Assembly: GCF_003148685.1 (NCBI RefSeq)
Contig: NZ_QGGR01000002.1
Span: 62,001-126,000 of the forward strand
DNA: 64,000 nucleotides
Reading direction: 5' to 3'
Origin: Actinoplanes xinjiangensis
GTDB taxonomy: Bacteria; Actinomycetota; Actinomycetes; Mycobacteriales; Micromonosporaceae
The position numbers and the translations under genes were made by a program. Every line of letters starts with the position of its first letter. Positions within the stretch are counted from its first letter, which is position 1. The notes beneath the pieces were generated by a model. It searched no databases. It was given only the letters and a program-made list of their open reading frames with translations, and had not been told where the DNA came from. Positions 28,181-36,287 of the stretch are shown here, piece by piece.

Positions 28181-28573
28181 TCAGGCAGCCTGCGCGGCGG
28201 CGCCGCCGGTGCCCTCGGCCGCGACGGCCGCACGGGCGATCTCGACGATGGCCGCGAAGGCAACCGCGTCGTGGACCGCGAGGTCGGCCAGGATCTTGCG
28301 GTCGACCTCGACCTCGGCCAGCTTCAGACCCTGGATCAGGCGGTTGTAGGTCATGCCGTTCGACCGGGCAGCCGCGTTGATACGGGTGATCCACAGCTGG
28401 CGGAAGTCGCCCTTGCGGTCACGACGGTCACGGTACGAGTACTGCATCGAGTGCAGCACCTGCTCCTTGGCCTTGCGGTACAGGCGGGAGCGCTGACCGC
28501 GGTAGCCGCTCGCGGTCTCGAGCAGGGTGCGGCGCTTCTTCTGGGCGTTTACCGCCCGCTTGACGCGTGCCAT
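28181..28573 (-). CDS. rplT: 50S ribosomal protein L20
   Basis: A 130-residue L20 ([31 protein letters not shown]), an early 23S rRNA-binding assembly protein. The C-terminal tail ([12 protein letters not shown]) is a little longer than usual. Third gene of infC-rpmI-rplT; in other bacteria L20 represses its own operon through the leader RNA. Confidence 0.98.
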   Translation of the reverse strand: MARVKRAVNAQKKRRTLLETASGYRGQRSRLYRKAKEQVLHSMQYSYRDRRDRKGDFRQLWITRINAAARSNGMTYNRLIQGLKLAEVEVDRKILADLAVHDAVAFAAIVEIARAAVAAEGTGGAAAQAA

Positions 28574-28612
28574 TTCTAGTTACTCCTTCAGGGGAACCGG
28601 GTCAGGCTCGCG

Positions 28613-28807
28613 TCAGCGGCCCAGAAGCTTCTTCACGCGCGCGGTGTCGGCCTTGGCCACAACGACCGTGCCGGTCATCCGGCGGGTGACGTGGGAGCTC
28701 TTGTGCTCCAGCAGGTGACGCTTGCCGGCCTGCTCGCGCACGATCTTTCCCTTGCCGGTGACCTTCACCCGCTTACCCATGCCGGTGTGGCTCTTCATCT
28801 TGGGCAC
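28613..28807 (-). CDS. rpmI: 50S ribosomal protein L35
   Basis: A 64-residue basic protein, [15 protein letters not shown]... with the L35 signature [15 protein letters not shown], of normal length. It lies 39 bases before rplT and 56 after infC. Confidence 0.98.
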   Translation of the reverse strand: MPKMKSHTGMGKRVKVTGKGKIVREQAGKRHLLEHKSSHVTRRMTGTVVVAKADTARVKKLLGR

Positions 28808-28863
28808 TTGACGCCTCTTTCTGATCTCTCCCCACGACCGGGGGGTAGCGGGGAAAAGCTTGA

Positions 28864-29499
28864 CTACTCTGCTGCGGTGGTCTCGGCCGGAACGGCCGGC
28901 TCGACGTCGGCGACATCGCCCTCGCCCTCGCGCGGCTCACGGGCGGGCTTGGCGCCGGCGGCGACGGCGGCGACGGCAGCGGCCTTGGTGGCCCGGTGCG
29001 GAGCGAGCACCATGATCATGTTGCGGCCGTCCTGCTTCGGGCTGGCCTCGACGAAGCCGAGCTCCGAGATCTCCTCGCTGAGCCTGCGCAGGAGCCGGAA
29101 ACCCAGCTCGGGGCGGCTCTGCTCACGACCGCGGAACATGATCGTCACCTTGACCTTGTCGCCCGCCTTGAGGAACCGCACCACGTGACCCTTTTTGGTC
29201 TCGTAGTCGTGCGGGTCGATCTTCGGCCGTAGCTTCATTTCCTTGATGACGGTCTGCTGCTGGTTGCGCCGCGCTTCGCGGGCCTTGAGTGCGCTCTCGT
29301 ACTTGAACTTGCCGAAGTCCATGAGCTTGCACACCGGCGGCCGCGCCATCGGAGCAACCTCGACCAGGTCCAGGTCGACATCCGCGGCCAGCTGAAGGGC
29401 GCGCTCGAGCGGCACGATGCCGACCTGCTCACCCTCCGGACCGACCAGACGGACCTCACGAGCCCGGATCTGTTCGTTCACGCGTGGTTCGACGCTGAT
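28864..29499 (-). CDS. infC: Translation initiation factor IF-3, apparent ATC start codon
   Basis: IF-3 binds the 30S subunit and rejects non-canonical start codons. The protein has the N-domain ([20 protein letters not shown]), linker and C-domain ([17 protein letters not shown]), and an Ala-rich acidic tail seen in actinobacteria. The strong GAGGAGG (29504-29510) lies 4 bases before ATC at 29499, giving 211 residues starting [12 protein letters not shown] as in relatives. An in-frame TGA stands 9 bases upstream, and the only usual start, GTG 29481, is 22 bases from the ribosome site. A rare start codon permits IF-3 to limit its own synthesis, as shown for E. coli infC (AUU). Confidence 0.93.
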   Translation of the reverse strand: MSVEPRVNEQIRAREVRLVGPEGEQVGIVPLERALQLAADVDLDLVEVAPMARPPVCKLMDFGKFKYESALKAREARRNQQQTVIKEMKLRPKIDPHDYETKKGHVVRFLKAGDKVKVTIMFRGREQSRPELGFRLLRRLSEEISELGFVEASPKQDGRNMIMVLAPHRATKAAAVAAVAAGAKPAREPREGEGDVADVEPAVPAETTAAE

Positions 29500-29503
29500 G
29501 GGG

Positions 29504-29682
29504 CCTCCTCAGTTGATACCTCACCCGGCCGGGTAGGTCGGGCGCTGCCAATGTCGGTCGGCCCCGAGTGTCCCGCTGGCCGCGGGACGCCGGGAAAGTA
29601 GAAGGCCCCGCCTGCTCTCTCGAAAGAGAGCATGCCGGGGCCCGCTCGACCGGTCATCGGCGCCCAAAGGAGGACGCGCACC
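29504..29682 (-). promoter_or_regulatory. infC leader: attenuator-like hairpin and anti-Shine-Dalgarno-like element
   Basis: Reading on the minus strand, TCCTCCTTT (29666-29674) sits in the loop of a short stem (29678-29682 with 29659-29663) and could pair with the infC ribosome site GAGGAGG (29504-29510). Further on, a two-part hairpin (29604-29642) has outer arms GGCCCCG/CGGGGCC, inner arms GCTCTCT/AGAGAGC and a TTCG tetraloop, followed by a pyrimidine-rich stretch: a terminator or attenuator. The gap to the upstream gene (to 29850) contains no gene. Structure is seen; control of infC-rpmI-rplT is inferred. Confidence 0.6.
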
Positions 29683-29850
29683 CGACAAGAGATATTCCCC
29701 TGTCAGGGAGACCGGACCCGGCCACAGTCAGTGACTCGGGTGGGAACCAGCGGGCTCCTCTTTCGCGCCCACACCGTCAACAAGGCTGAAACCCAAAAAG
29801 GCTGCAAACCAAAGCTGAAAGGTGGGCGTGGTCGACTGCCCGCAATCCTA

Positions 29851-30297
29851 TCAGGCGTCCTGAGCAGCCTGATGAAGAGCCCTCAGGGTGCGTACGCCGT
29901 CCAGCGCGTAGTCCTTGTCGACGGCCTGTAGCGCGTGCACCGGGACCTGATCGTCGTTCTCCAGCTCCAGATGCGCCCACGCCGAGTTGCGGTCGAACCG
30001 GACGGCACGGATCACCGACCACGGCAGGTCGTAGCCGCCGATCACGTTGCGCACCCGCACCCCCGCCTCGTCGGCCGCCACCCGCGGCCGGCAGAACAGC
30101 AGGATGCCGAGGCCCAGCAGGATGCCCAGCCCGATCATCGCGAGCTGGTCGCCGCGCTGGAAGCTGGCCTTCGAGTTCTGGAAGCCGGCCGAGCCGCTCA
30201 GCCCGAAGCTGAGCACGATGAACAGCAGCGCCACCCCGGCGGCCAGCGGACCGGCCACCCAGCGGATCTTCTTCGGGCGGTACAGAACGGCGGTCAT
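29851..30297 (-). CDS. PH domain-containing membrane protein
   Basis: A 148-residue protein with two hydrophobic segments (about residues 13-32 and 52-68) followed by a bacterial PH-like (bPH_6) domain: VRVRNVIGGYDLPWSVIRAVRFDRNSAWAHLEL. It is probably a cytoplasmic-facing membrane protein of unknown role. The ATG overlaps the hisG stop as TGATG, so it belongs to the hisE-hisG transcript. Confidence 0.85.
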   Translation of the reverse strand: MTAVLYRPKKIRWVAGPLAAGVALLFIVLSFGLSGSAGFQNSKASFQRGDQLAMIGLGILLGLGILLFCRPRVAADEAGVRVRNVIGGYDLPWSVIRAVRFDRNSAWAHLELENDDQVPVHALQAVDKDYALDGVRTLRALHQAAQDA

Positions 30298-31139
30298 CAC
30301 AGCCTGCAGTTCGCGATGTCGGTGACCAGGATCGCGCGGGCGCCCAGGTCGTACAGCTCGTCCATGACCCGGTGCACGTCGCTGCGCTGGACCATCGCCT
30401 GGACGGCGACCCAGCCCTCCCGGTGCAGCGGGGAGACGGTCGGCGACTCGATGCCGGGGGTCAGGCTGGTGGCCTGGTCCAGCAGGTCGGCGCGGACGTC
30501 GTACGCCAGCATCACGAAGTTTCTCGCGACCAGCACGCCGTGCAGCCGCCGCAGCAGTTGCGACGCACCGGCCGGCGTCTCCTCCGCGCGCCCGATGAGG
30601 ATCGCCGACGACTGCATGATCGGGTCGCCGATGGTGACCAGACCCGCCTGGCGCAGCGTCGCCCCGGTCTCCACCACGTCGGCGATCAGGTCGGCGACGC
30701 CGAGCCGGACCGCGTTCTCCACCGCGCCGTCGAGGCGCACCACGTCCGCCTTGAGCTCGTGCTCCGCCAGATAGCGGCCCACCACGCCGGGATAGGCGGT
30801 GGCGATGCGGCGGCCGCCGATCTCGTCGACGCCGGTGAGCGTCCCCGCCGGGGCGGCCCAGCGGAAGGTGGCCCGGCCGAAGTTCAGGTCGAGCAGCTCG
30901 GTGGCGGGCACGCCGGAGTCGACGAGCAGGTCCCGGCCGGTGATGCCGAGATCCAGATCACCCGAGCCGACATACGTCGCGATGTCCTTCGGCCGCAGGT
31001 AGAAGAACTCGACGTTGTTGTCTTCGTCACGGCAGATCAGATCTTTGGGATCGGTGCGCTGGCGGTAGCCGGCGTCCCGCAACATCTGTGACGCCGGTGC
31101 GGACAGGGTGCCCTTGTTGGGAATGGCGATGCGCAGCAT
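30297..31139 (-). CDS. hisG: ATP phosphoribosyltransferase, long form
   Basis: A 280-residue long-form HisG, first enzyme of histidine biosynthesis (ATP + PRPP). The catalytic domains contain GSGDLDLGITGRDLLVDSG and AYPGVVGRYLAEH; the C-terminal 75 residues are the ACT-like regulatory domain that binds histidine. It follows hisE by 42 bases. Confidence 0.97.
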   Translation of the reverse strand: MLRIAIPNKGTLSAPASQMLRDAGYRQRTDPKDLICRDEDNNVEFFYLRPKDIATYVGSGDLDLGITGRDLLVDSGVPATELLDLNFGRATFRWAAPAGTLTGVDEIGGRRIATAYPGVVGRYLAEHELKADVVRLDGAVENAVRLGVADLIADVVETGATLRQAGLVTIGDPIMQSSAILIGRAEETPAGASQLLRRLHGVLVARNFVMLAYDVRADLLDQATSLTPGIESPTVSPLHREGWVAVQAMVQRSDVHRVMDELYDLGARAILVTDIANCRL

Positions 31140-31181
31140 GACGTGCTCCTTCGATCAGTGAACGGGTCTTGTGGACGCGTG

Positions 31182-31445
31182 TCACAGATGTCGGTAGACG
31201 TCCTCGAGCTCAAGGCCTGTCGCGATCATCAGGACCTGGGCCTGGTAGAGCAGCTGGGAGATCTCCTCGGCAGCGCGTTCCGGCCCCTCGTGTTCAGCGG
31301 CCATCCACGACTCGGCCGCCTCTTCGACGACCTTCTTGCCGATGAAGTGGACTCCGCGTTCGAGCGCCTCGACGGTGCCCGAACCGGGTGTCTTGTCCGC
31401 CGCCTTGCTTTGCAACTCGGCAAACAGTTCTTCGAACGTCTTCAC
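31182..31445 (-). CDS. hisE: Phosphoribosyl-ATP pyrophosphatase
   Basis: An 87-residue HisE, second step of histidine biosynthesis. The all-alpha MazG-like fold shows [20 protein letters not shown] and [16 protein letters not shown] 31445 ([12 protein letters not shown]) was chosen because it matches family starts; the frame extends to 31499 without support. Starts a hisE-hisG-PH operon, divergent from the ABC transporter genes. Confidence 0.95.
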   Translation of the reverse strand: MKTFEELFAELQSKAADKTPGSGTVEALERGVHFIGKKVVEEAAESWMAAEHEGPERAAEEISQLLYQAQVLMIATGLELEDVYRHL

Positions 31446-31523
31446 GAGTAGCGATTGTGGCAGCTCATCACGTCTTGACGACGAACGGCCCCAGCCCATG
31501 GGACGTCTTCTAAGCTCCCGGGC

Positions 31524-32396
31524 ATGGTCAGCCGATTCACCCCCGTGGCCGTCGGTGGCGTAGCCCTGCTGCTCGCCGCCGTGACGGCATGTTCTCCCGC
31601 AGACGAAGACGAGACGACCACCACACCGTCGGCCGCCCCCGCCGCGACCTGTGAGCCGGCGTCACTGAAGACCCTGACCGCCGGCAAACTGACCGTCGGC
31701 ACCGACACCCCGGCGTACGAGCCGTGGTTCACCGACAACAAGCCGGAGAACGGCAAGGGCTTCGAGTCCGCCGTCGCCTACCAGCTCGCCCAGCGCCTTG
31801 GATACCAGCAGTCCGACGTGGTCTGGACGACTGTCGGGTTCAACAACGCGATCGCGCCCGGCCCGAAGACGTTCGACATCGACGTCAACCAGTTCTCCAT
31901 CACCGACGAGCGCAAGCAGGCGGTGGACTTCTCGTCGCCGTACTACCTGGTGCGCCAGACCGTGATCACCACCAAGGGCTCGAAGATCGCCGGTGCGAAG
32001 TCGCTGGCCGACCTCCGGGACGCCAAGCTCGGCGCCCAGGTCGGGACCACCAGCTACCAGGCCATCACCGACGTCATCAAGCCGGCCGGGCAGCCGCAGG
32101 TGTTCAACAACAACGACGACGCCAAGAAGGCGCTGGAGAACGGCACCGTCGACGGCATCGTGGTGGACCTGCCGACGGCGTTCTACATGACCGGCGCGGA
32201 GCTGGAGAACGGCGTCATCGTCGGCCAGGTCGGCCAGGTCGGTGTGCCGGAGCAGTTCGGCATCGTGCTCGACAAGGGCTCGCCGCTGACCGGTTGCGTC
32301 AGCAGGGCGGTCGACCAGCTCCGCCAGGACGGCACCCTCGCCGTGCTGGAGAAGACGTGGCTCGCCGACAGCGCCGGGGCCCCCGAGCTCCGGTGA
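31524..32396 (+). CDS. Amino acid ABC transporter substrate-binding lipoprotein
   Basis: A 290-residue family 3 solute-binding protein. The signal peptide ends in a lipobox with C23 (AAVTAC), so it is lipid-anchored outside the membrane. Mature protein shows [29 protein letters not shown] and [12 protein letters not shown], typical of polar amino acid binders. A TAAGCT -10 lies 7 bases before the ATG and there is no ribosome site, suggesting a leaderless message. Stop overlaps the permease start (GTGA). Confidence 0.92.
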   Translation: MVSRFTPVAVGGVALLLAAVTACSPADEDETTTTPSAAPAATCEPASLKTLTAGKLTVGTDTPAYEPWFTDNKPENGKGFESAVAYQLAQRLGYQQSDVVWTTVGFNNAIAPGPKTFDIDVNQFSITDERKQAVDFSSPYYLVRQTVITTKGSKIAGAKSLADLRDAKLGAQVGTTSYQAITDVIKPAGQPQVFNNNDDAKKALENGTVDGIVVDLPTAFYMTGAELENGVIVGQVGQVGVPEQFGIVLDKGSPLTGCVSRAVDQLRQDGTLAVLEKTWLADSAGAPELR

Positions 32397-33232
32397 CGTA
32401 CCAGCCGAGCATCAGGCAACAGGAACGGATCGCCTACCGTCGCGGACGGGCGGTCCGTTCCGTTCTGCTGGCCGCCGCATCGACGGCCGTCGTCGGCGTC
32501 GGGCTGGCCGTGGGCATCACCGGCGCGCCCGGCTGGGAGCGGGTCAAGGAGTCCTTCTTCGACCTGGACACCGCCCAGAAGTACCTTCCGCAGATCCTGG
32601 AGGGGCTCTGGCTCAACCTGAAGCTGCTGGTGGTCTGCGCGACCCTGGCACTGGCGCTCGGCCTGCTCGTCGCGGTGCTGCGGACCCTGCGCGGCCCGGT
32701 CTTCTTCCCGGTACGCGCTCTGGCCACCGGATACACGTACTCGTTCCGCGGCCTGCCGCTGATCATCGTGCTCTACCTGTTCGCGTTCGGCATCCCGGGC
32801 CTGCGGCTCAAGGGCACACCGGACGTGCTGGTGCTCGGTGCCGCGGCGATCATCGTGACGTACGGCGCCTACCTGGCCGAGGTGTTCCGGGCCGGCATCG
32901 AGTCGGTGCACCCGAGCCAGATCGCGGCGGCCCGGTCGCTGGGCCTGAGCTACCGGCAGGCGATGCGCCACGTGGTGCTGCCGCAGGCGGTCCGCCGGGT
33001 CGCCCCGCCGCTGCTCAACGACACGGTGGCACTCCAGAAGGACGTCGGCCTGATCTCCCTGGCCGGGCCGATCGACGCCATCCGGGCCGCCCAGATCGGG
33101 GTGGCCCAGGACGCCGACTTCACCCCGTACATCGTCGCCGGGGTTCTGTTCGTCCTGCTCGCCCTGCCGCTGATCGCCGTCACCGACTGGGTGACGCTGC
33201 GGGCGGCCCGCCGCCAGAACGCGGGGACCTAG
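32393..33232 (+). CDS. Amino acid ABC transporter permease
   Basis: A 279-residue HisM-type permease with about five membrane segments and the EAA loop EVFRAGIESVHPSQIAAARSLG that contacts the ATPase. GTG 32393 overlaps the lipoprotein stop. A single permease gene suggests a homodimeric channel. Stop TAG overlaps the next GTG. Confidence 0.92.
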   Translation: MTYQPSIRQQERIAYRRGRAVRSVLLAAASTAVVGVGLAVGITGAPGWERVKESFFDLDTAQKYLPQILEGLWLNLKLLVVCATLALALGLLVAVLRTLRGPVFFPVRALATGYTYSFRGLPLIIVLYLFAFGIPGLRLKGTPDVLVLGAAAIIVTYGAYLAEVFRAGIESVHPSQIAAARSLGLSYRQAMRHVVLPQAVRRVAPPLLNDTVALQKDVGLISLAGPIDAIRAAQIGVAQDADFTPYIVAGVLFVLLALPLIAVTDWVTLRAARRQNAGT

Positions 33233-33972
33233 TGCTGCTGGAATGCAGGGACGTCCGCAAGGTCTTCGGTGGCCACGCCGTCCTCGACGGGCTCACCCTG
33301 GACGTGGCCGAGCACGAGGTGGTGGCGCTGATCGGCGCGTCCGGCTCGGGCAAGTCGACGCTGCTGCGCTGCGTCAACCTGCTCGCCGAGATCGACGACG
33401 GCACGATCCACCTGGACGGCGAGGAGATCACCGATCCACGGGCCGACCCCGATCTGGTGCGCCGGCGGATCGGGCTGGTCTTCCAGTCGTACAACCTGTT
33501 CCCGCACATGACGGTGCTGGACAACATCACGCTGGCGCCGGTCCGCGTACACGGGCGGCCGGTGGAGGAGGCCCGGGAGCAGGCACGGCAATGGCTGGAC
33601 CGGGTCGGCCTGGCGGAGAAGTCGGGTGCCTACCCGGACCGGCTCTCCGGCGGCCAGCAGCAACGGGTCGCCATCGTCCGCGCCCTGGTCAACAACCCGC
33701 GCCTGCTGCTGCTCGACGAGGTCACCTCGGCGCTCGACCCGGAACTGGTCGGCGAGGTGCTGTCGATGATCCGCGAACTCAAGGGCGAGGGCATGACGAT
33801 GGTGCTGGCCACCCACGAGATGGGTTTCGCCAGGCAGGTCGCCGACCGGGTCGCCTTCCTGGACGCCGGCCGGGTCCTCGAACAGGGGCCACCGGAGCAG
33901 GTGCTCGGTGACCCCGTCGAGGCGCGGACACGTCAGTTCCTGACCCGGATCATCGACGCAGGAAGGCTCTAG
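33232..33972 (+). CDS. Amino acid ABC transporter ATP-binding protein
   Basis: A 246-residue GlnQ-type ATPase: Walker A GASGSGKST (35-43), signature LSGGQQQR (138-145), Walker B LLLLDEVTSALDP with Val replacing the more usual Pro, and the switch His in ATHEMGF. It completes the three-gene importer. The last 23 bases overlap the convergent gene on the other strand. Confidence 0.95.
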   Translation: MLLECRDVRKVFGGHAVLDGLTLDVAEHEVVALIGASGSGKSTLLRCVNLLAEIDDGTIHLDGEEITDPRADPDLVRRRIGLVFQSYNLFPHMTVLDNITLAPVRVHGRPVEEAREQARQWLDRVGLAEKSGAYPDRLSGGQQQRVAIVRALVNNPRLLLLDEVTSALDPELVGEVLSMIRELKGEGMTMVLATHEMGFARQVADRVAFLDAGRVLEQGPPEQVLGDPVEARTRQFLTRIIDAGRL

Positions 33973-35449
33973 CCCGCCGTTTCAAGGCTCCAGCCAGGCG
34001 TTTCGGGTCACGCAGCCGGGCCACCCGGCCGGCGAGCTGCGCGGCCCGGACGGCACGCCCGCCGCGTAGCCGCCGCATCTCGTCGCGCATGGTCCGCAGC
34101 TGCTGCTCCCGGGTGCGCAACTGCTGGTCCCGGAACCGCATCGTGCGTTCCAGGCCGAAGATGTGCCCGGCCTGCTCCTTGGCGGTGACCCGGGCGGCCT
34201 CCGCGTCGGCGAGGACGCTGAGCAGGTCGGGCCGCGACTCGGTGCCGGCGATCTCCCGGCCCCGGGCGAGCATCTCCGGAGTGGCCTCCACCCCGGACAT
34301 CGCCAGCCACATGGTGACCAGGTCGTCGCCGTCGGCCATCCACGGCGGCCACGGGTGCCGGCGGTGGCCGCCGACCAGGCGGTCCCGGAAGCGGATCCAG
34401 GCGGCGGCCAGCGGGATCTCGGGCCCGGGCAGCGCGACGCCGTCGTGGACCCGGTCGAAGAAGGCGCCGTCGCGCAGCCGCGCGGCACAGGCCCGGAACC
34501 CGGGCACGTCCTCGGCCGCGGCCAGCCGGAACAGCTCGGTCTCGGCCGACTCGGTGTCCGGCACGAGGCGGTCACCGAAACGCCAGCCGTCCGCGGTGAG
34601 GTCCGCTACCCCGGACGGGGTGTAGGCGGTGTGCACCGGCCCGCCGTCGCCGAGGACGACGAGCCATCCGGGCGCGACGGCGTCCAGCATCCCGGCCCGT
34701 GCCGCGGCTTCGGCGGCGCCGGTCACCGGCGCGAGCAGGGGCGTTCCCCCGGCCACCGCCGCGAGTCCGGCGAGGGCGATCCCGGCGCCCGGCAACCCCG
34801 GTGCGGTACGGGCCAGAGCATCCGACTCCACCAGGGTGTGCACCCGTCCCGCCGAGCCGAACAGCGCGTACCGCCGCCCCGCCGTACCGAGCACGTCCTC
34901 GATCTGCGCCGGCGAGGAGGGCCGTCGCGGGTCGTCGCGCAGCGGCCGCCACTCGTCGTCGCCGTGGCGTTCCTTCACCGGCCGCCGGTCCAGCAACGCG
35001 GTGATCGAGAACCCGTTCTCCACCCCGATCACCACGAGCGCACCCGGGGCGGCCAGCCCGCGCAGCAGGCCGGCCCGCTCCGGCCAGTCCAGCGCCGGCG
35101 AGTCCGTGCCGAGCAGCCGGTCCAGGCCGTCGGCGGCGACCACCACGTCATAGGGCCCGGGCCGCTGACCGGCCAGCCCGTCGAGGGCGCCGGCCACCAC
35201 GGTGTGCCCGCTGGCCCGCAGGTCCTCGGCGTCGCTGACCGAGCGGCGCAGCACCGTCACGTCGGCACTGCGGCCCGCCAGGACGTCCAGGACGCCGGTG
35301 TCGTGCGGCCCGGCCAGCAGCACCCGCCCCACGGAGGCCGGCAGCAGGTCGGCGAGGAAGGCGGCGAGAACCGGCCCACCGGCCGGGTCGGCGTCGGTCC
35401 ACGGCTGGATCTCGCCCCGGACGACGGGTGGCAGCTTGGTCTCAGTCAC
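33950..35449 (-). CDS. Methyltransferase-like protein with C-terminal coiled coil (glycan module)
   Basis: A 499-residue protein. The first 170 residues resemble a class I methyltransferase fold: VGRVLLAGPHDTGVLDVLAG in place of the glycine-rich loop, PYDVVVAADGLDRLL and a following APGALVVIGVEN. The SAM loop is degenerate, so activity is uncertain. The C-terminal 80 residues form a basic coiled coil (FRDQQLRTREQQLRTMRDEM). GTG 35449 overlaps the preceding gene by 8 bases. Last gene of a three-gene unit with a GT2 enzyme; likely a surface-glycan modification or scaffold protein. Confidence 0.6.
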   Translation of the reverse strand: MTETKLPPVVRGEIQPWTDADPAGGPVLAAFLADLLPASVGRVLLAGPHDTGVLDVLAGRSADVTVLRRSVSDAEDLRASGHTVVAGALDGLAGQRPGPYDVVVAADGLDRLLGTDSPALDWPERAGLLRGLAAPGALVVIGVENGFSITALLDRRPVKERHGDDEWRPLRDDPRRPSSPAQIEDVLGTAGRRYALFGSAGRVHTLVESDALARTAPGLPGAGIALAGLAAVAGGTPLLAPVTGAAEAAARAGMLDAVAPGWLVVLGDGGPVHTAYTPSGVADLTADGWRFGDRLVPDTESAETELFRLAAAEDVPGFRACAARLRDGAFFDRVHDGVALPGPEIPLAAAWIRFRDRLVGGHRRHPWPPWMADGDDLVTMWLAMSGVEATPEMLARGREIAGTESRPDLLSVLADAEAARVTAKEQAGHIFGLERTMRFRDQQLRTREQQLRTMRDEMRRLRGGRAVRAAQLAGRVARLRDPKRLAGALKRRARAFLRR

Positions 35450-36284
35450 GGTGGTTCCAATCAAAGAGCATGCGCATCTCCTCCGGCGGCATCAGGTGGC
35501 GCCGGCCCAGTTCGACGTCGGTGGTGGCGCGGGCGGCCGCCAGGTCGATCTCCTTGCCGAGCATCTCCGGCCACAGGCGGGCGATCCGGGCCTGTCCACC
35601 GAAGAGCGGGTCGTCGCCCTCCAGCGACATCGGGTCGCCGTAGACGGCCGGTTCGCAGCCGGCCGCGACCCCGAAGAAGACGGCGGTGCTGAGCCGGTTC
35701 GCGGCGACCCGCCGGAAGCGGCGGAACGTCTCCAGCTGCTTGTAGAGGAAGCGGCGGTCGGTGCCCTCGTAGTTCCAGCCGCGTTTGCCGAAACAGATCA
35801 CGTCGAAGCCGGCCTTCTCGTAGGCACGGCGGACCTCGCGCCGTTCGAACTCGGTGTAATACAGGCTGATGGTGACCGGCTCGGTCTCGGTCTCCTTGAT
35901 CTCGCTGATCAGCCGGGCGTGATCACCCTCGATCTTCCCGCCCCGGCCGCCACCCTCCCAGCCGTGGAAGAGGAACCACAGCGTGCCGCGGCGTTCGTCC
36001 TCGGGCACCGCCCCGAGCGTGGGCTCCAGCTCGGCGAGGTAGAGGAACGGCGCGCCCACCACGTGATAGTTGCGGCGCCCCAGCGAGTGACCACGCCGCC
36101 GGGGCGCGTCGCTCCACGTGTAACGCCAGGCCCCGTCGAAGAACTCGTGCACCGGGTTCCAGCCGCAGCCGACGTTCCACCCGTGCTGGAGGTAGCCGCG
36201 GATCCGGGGCGGGTGCTCGTCGTCCAGTCCGCACCAGCGGGCCAGGATGTGCGTCTGCCCGTAGTAGTGGTTGTGGTGATGCAT
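35442..36284 (-). CDS. Unknown protein of a surface-glycan module, possible GT-B-like fold
   Basis: A 280-residue cytoplasmic protein with a His-rich start (MHHHNHYYGQTHILAR), conserved-looking W/G motifs (WCGLDDEHPPRIRGYLQHGW) and a C-terminal segment AANRLSTAVFFGVAAGCEPAVYGD like the donor-binding region of GT-B glycosyltransferases and capsule enzymes (serine/alanine, small residues, then a VYG strand). It starts 3 bases after the GT2 gene ends. I infer a role in surface polysaccharide assembly; no reaction can be assigned. Confidence 0.6.
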   Translation of the reverse strand: MHHHNHYYGQTHILARWCGLDDEHPPRIRGYLQHGWNVGCGWNPVHEFFDGAWRYTWSDAPRRRGHSLGRRNYHVVGAPFLYLAELEPTLGAVPEDERRGTLWFLFHGWEGGGRGGKIEGDHARLISEIKETETEPVTISLYYTEFERREVRRAYEKAGFDVICFGKRGWNYEGTDRRFLYKQLETFRRFRRVAANRLSTAVFFGVAAGCEPAVYGDPMSLEGDDPLFGGQARIARLWPEMLGKEIDLAAARATTDVELGRRHLMPPEEMRMLFDWNHRD

Positions 36285-36287
36285 GGA

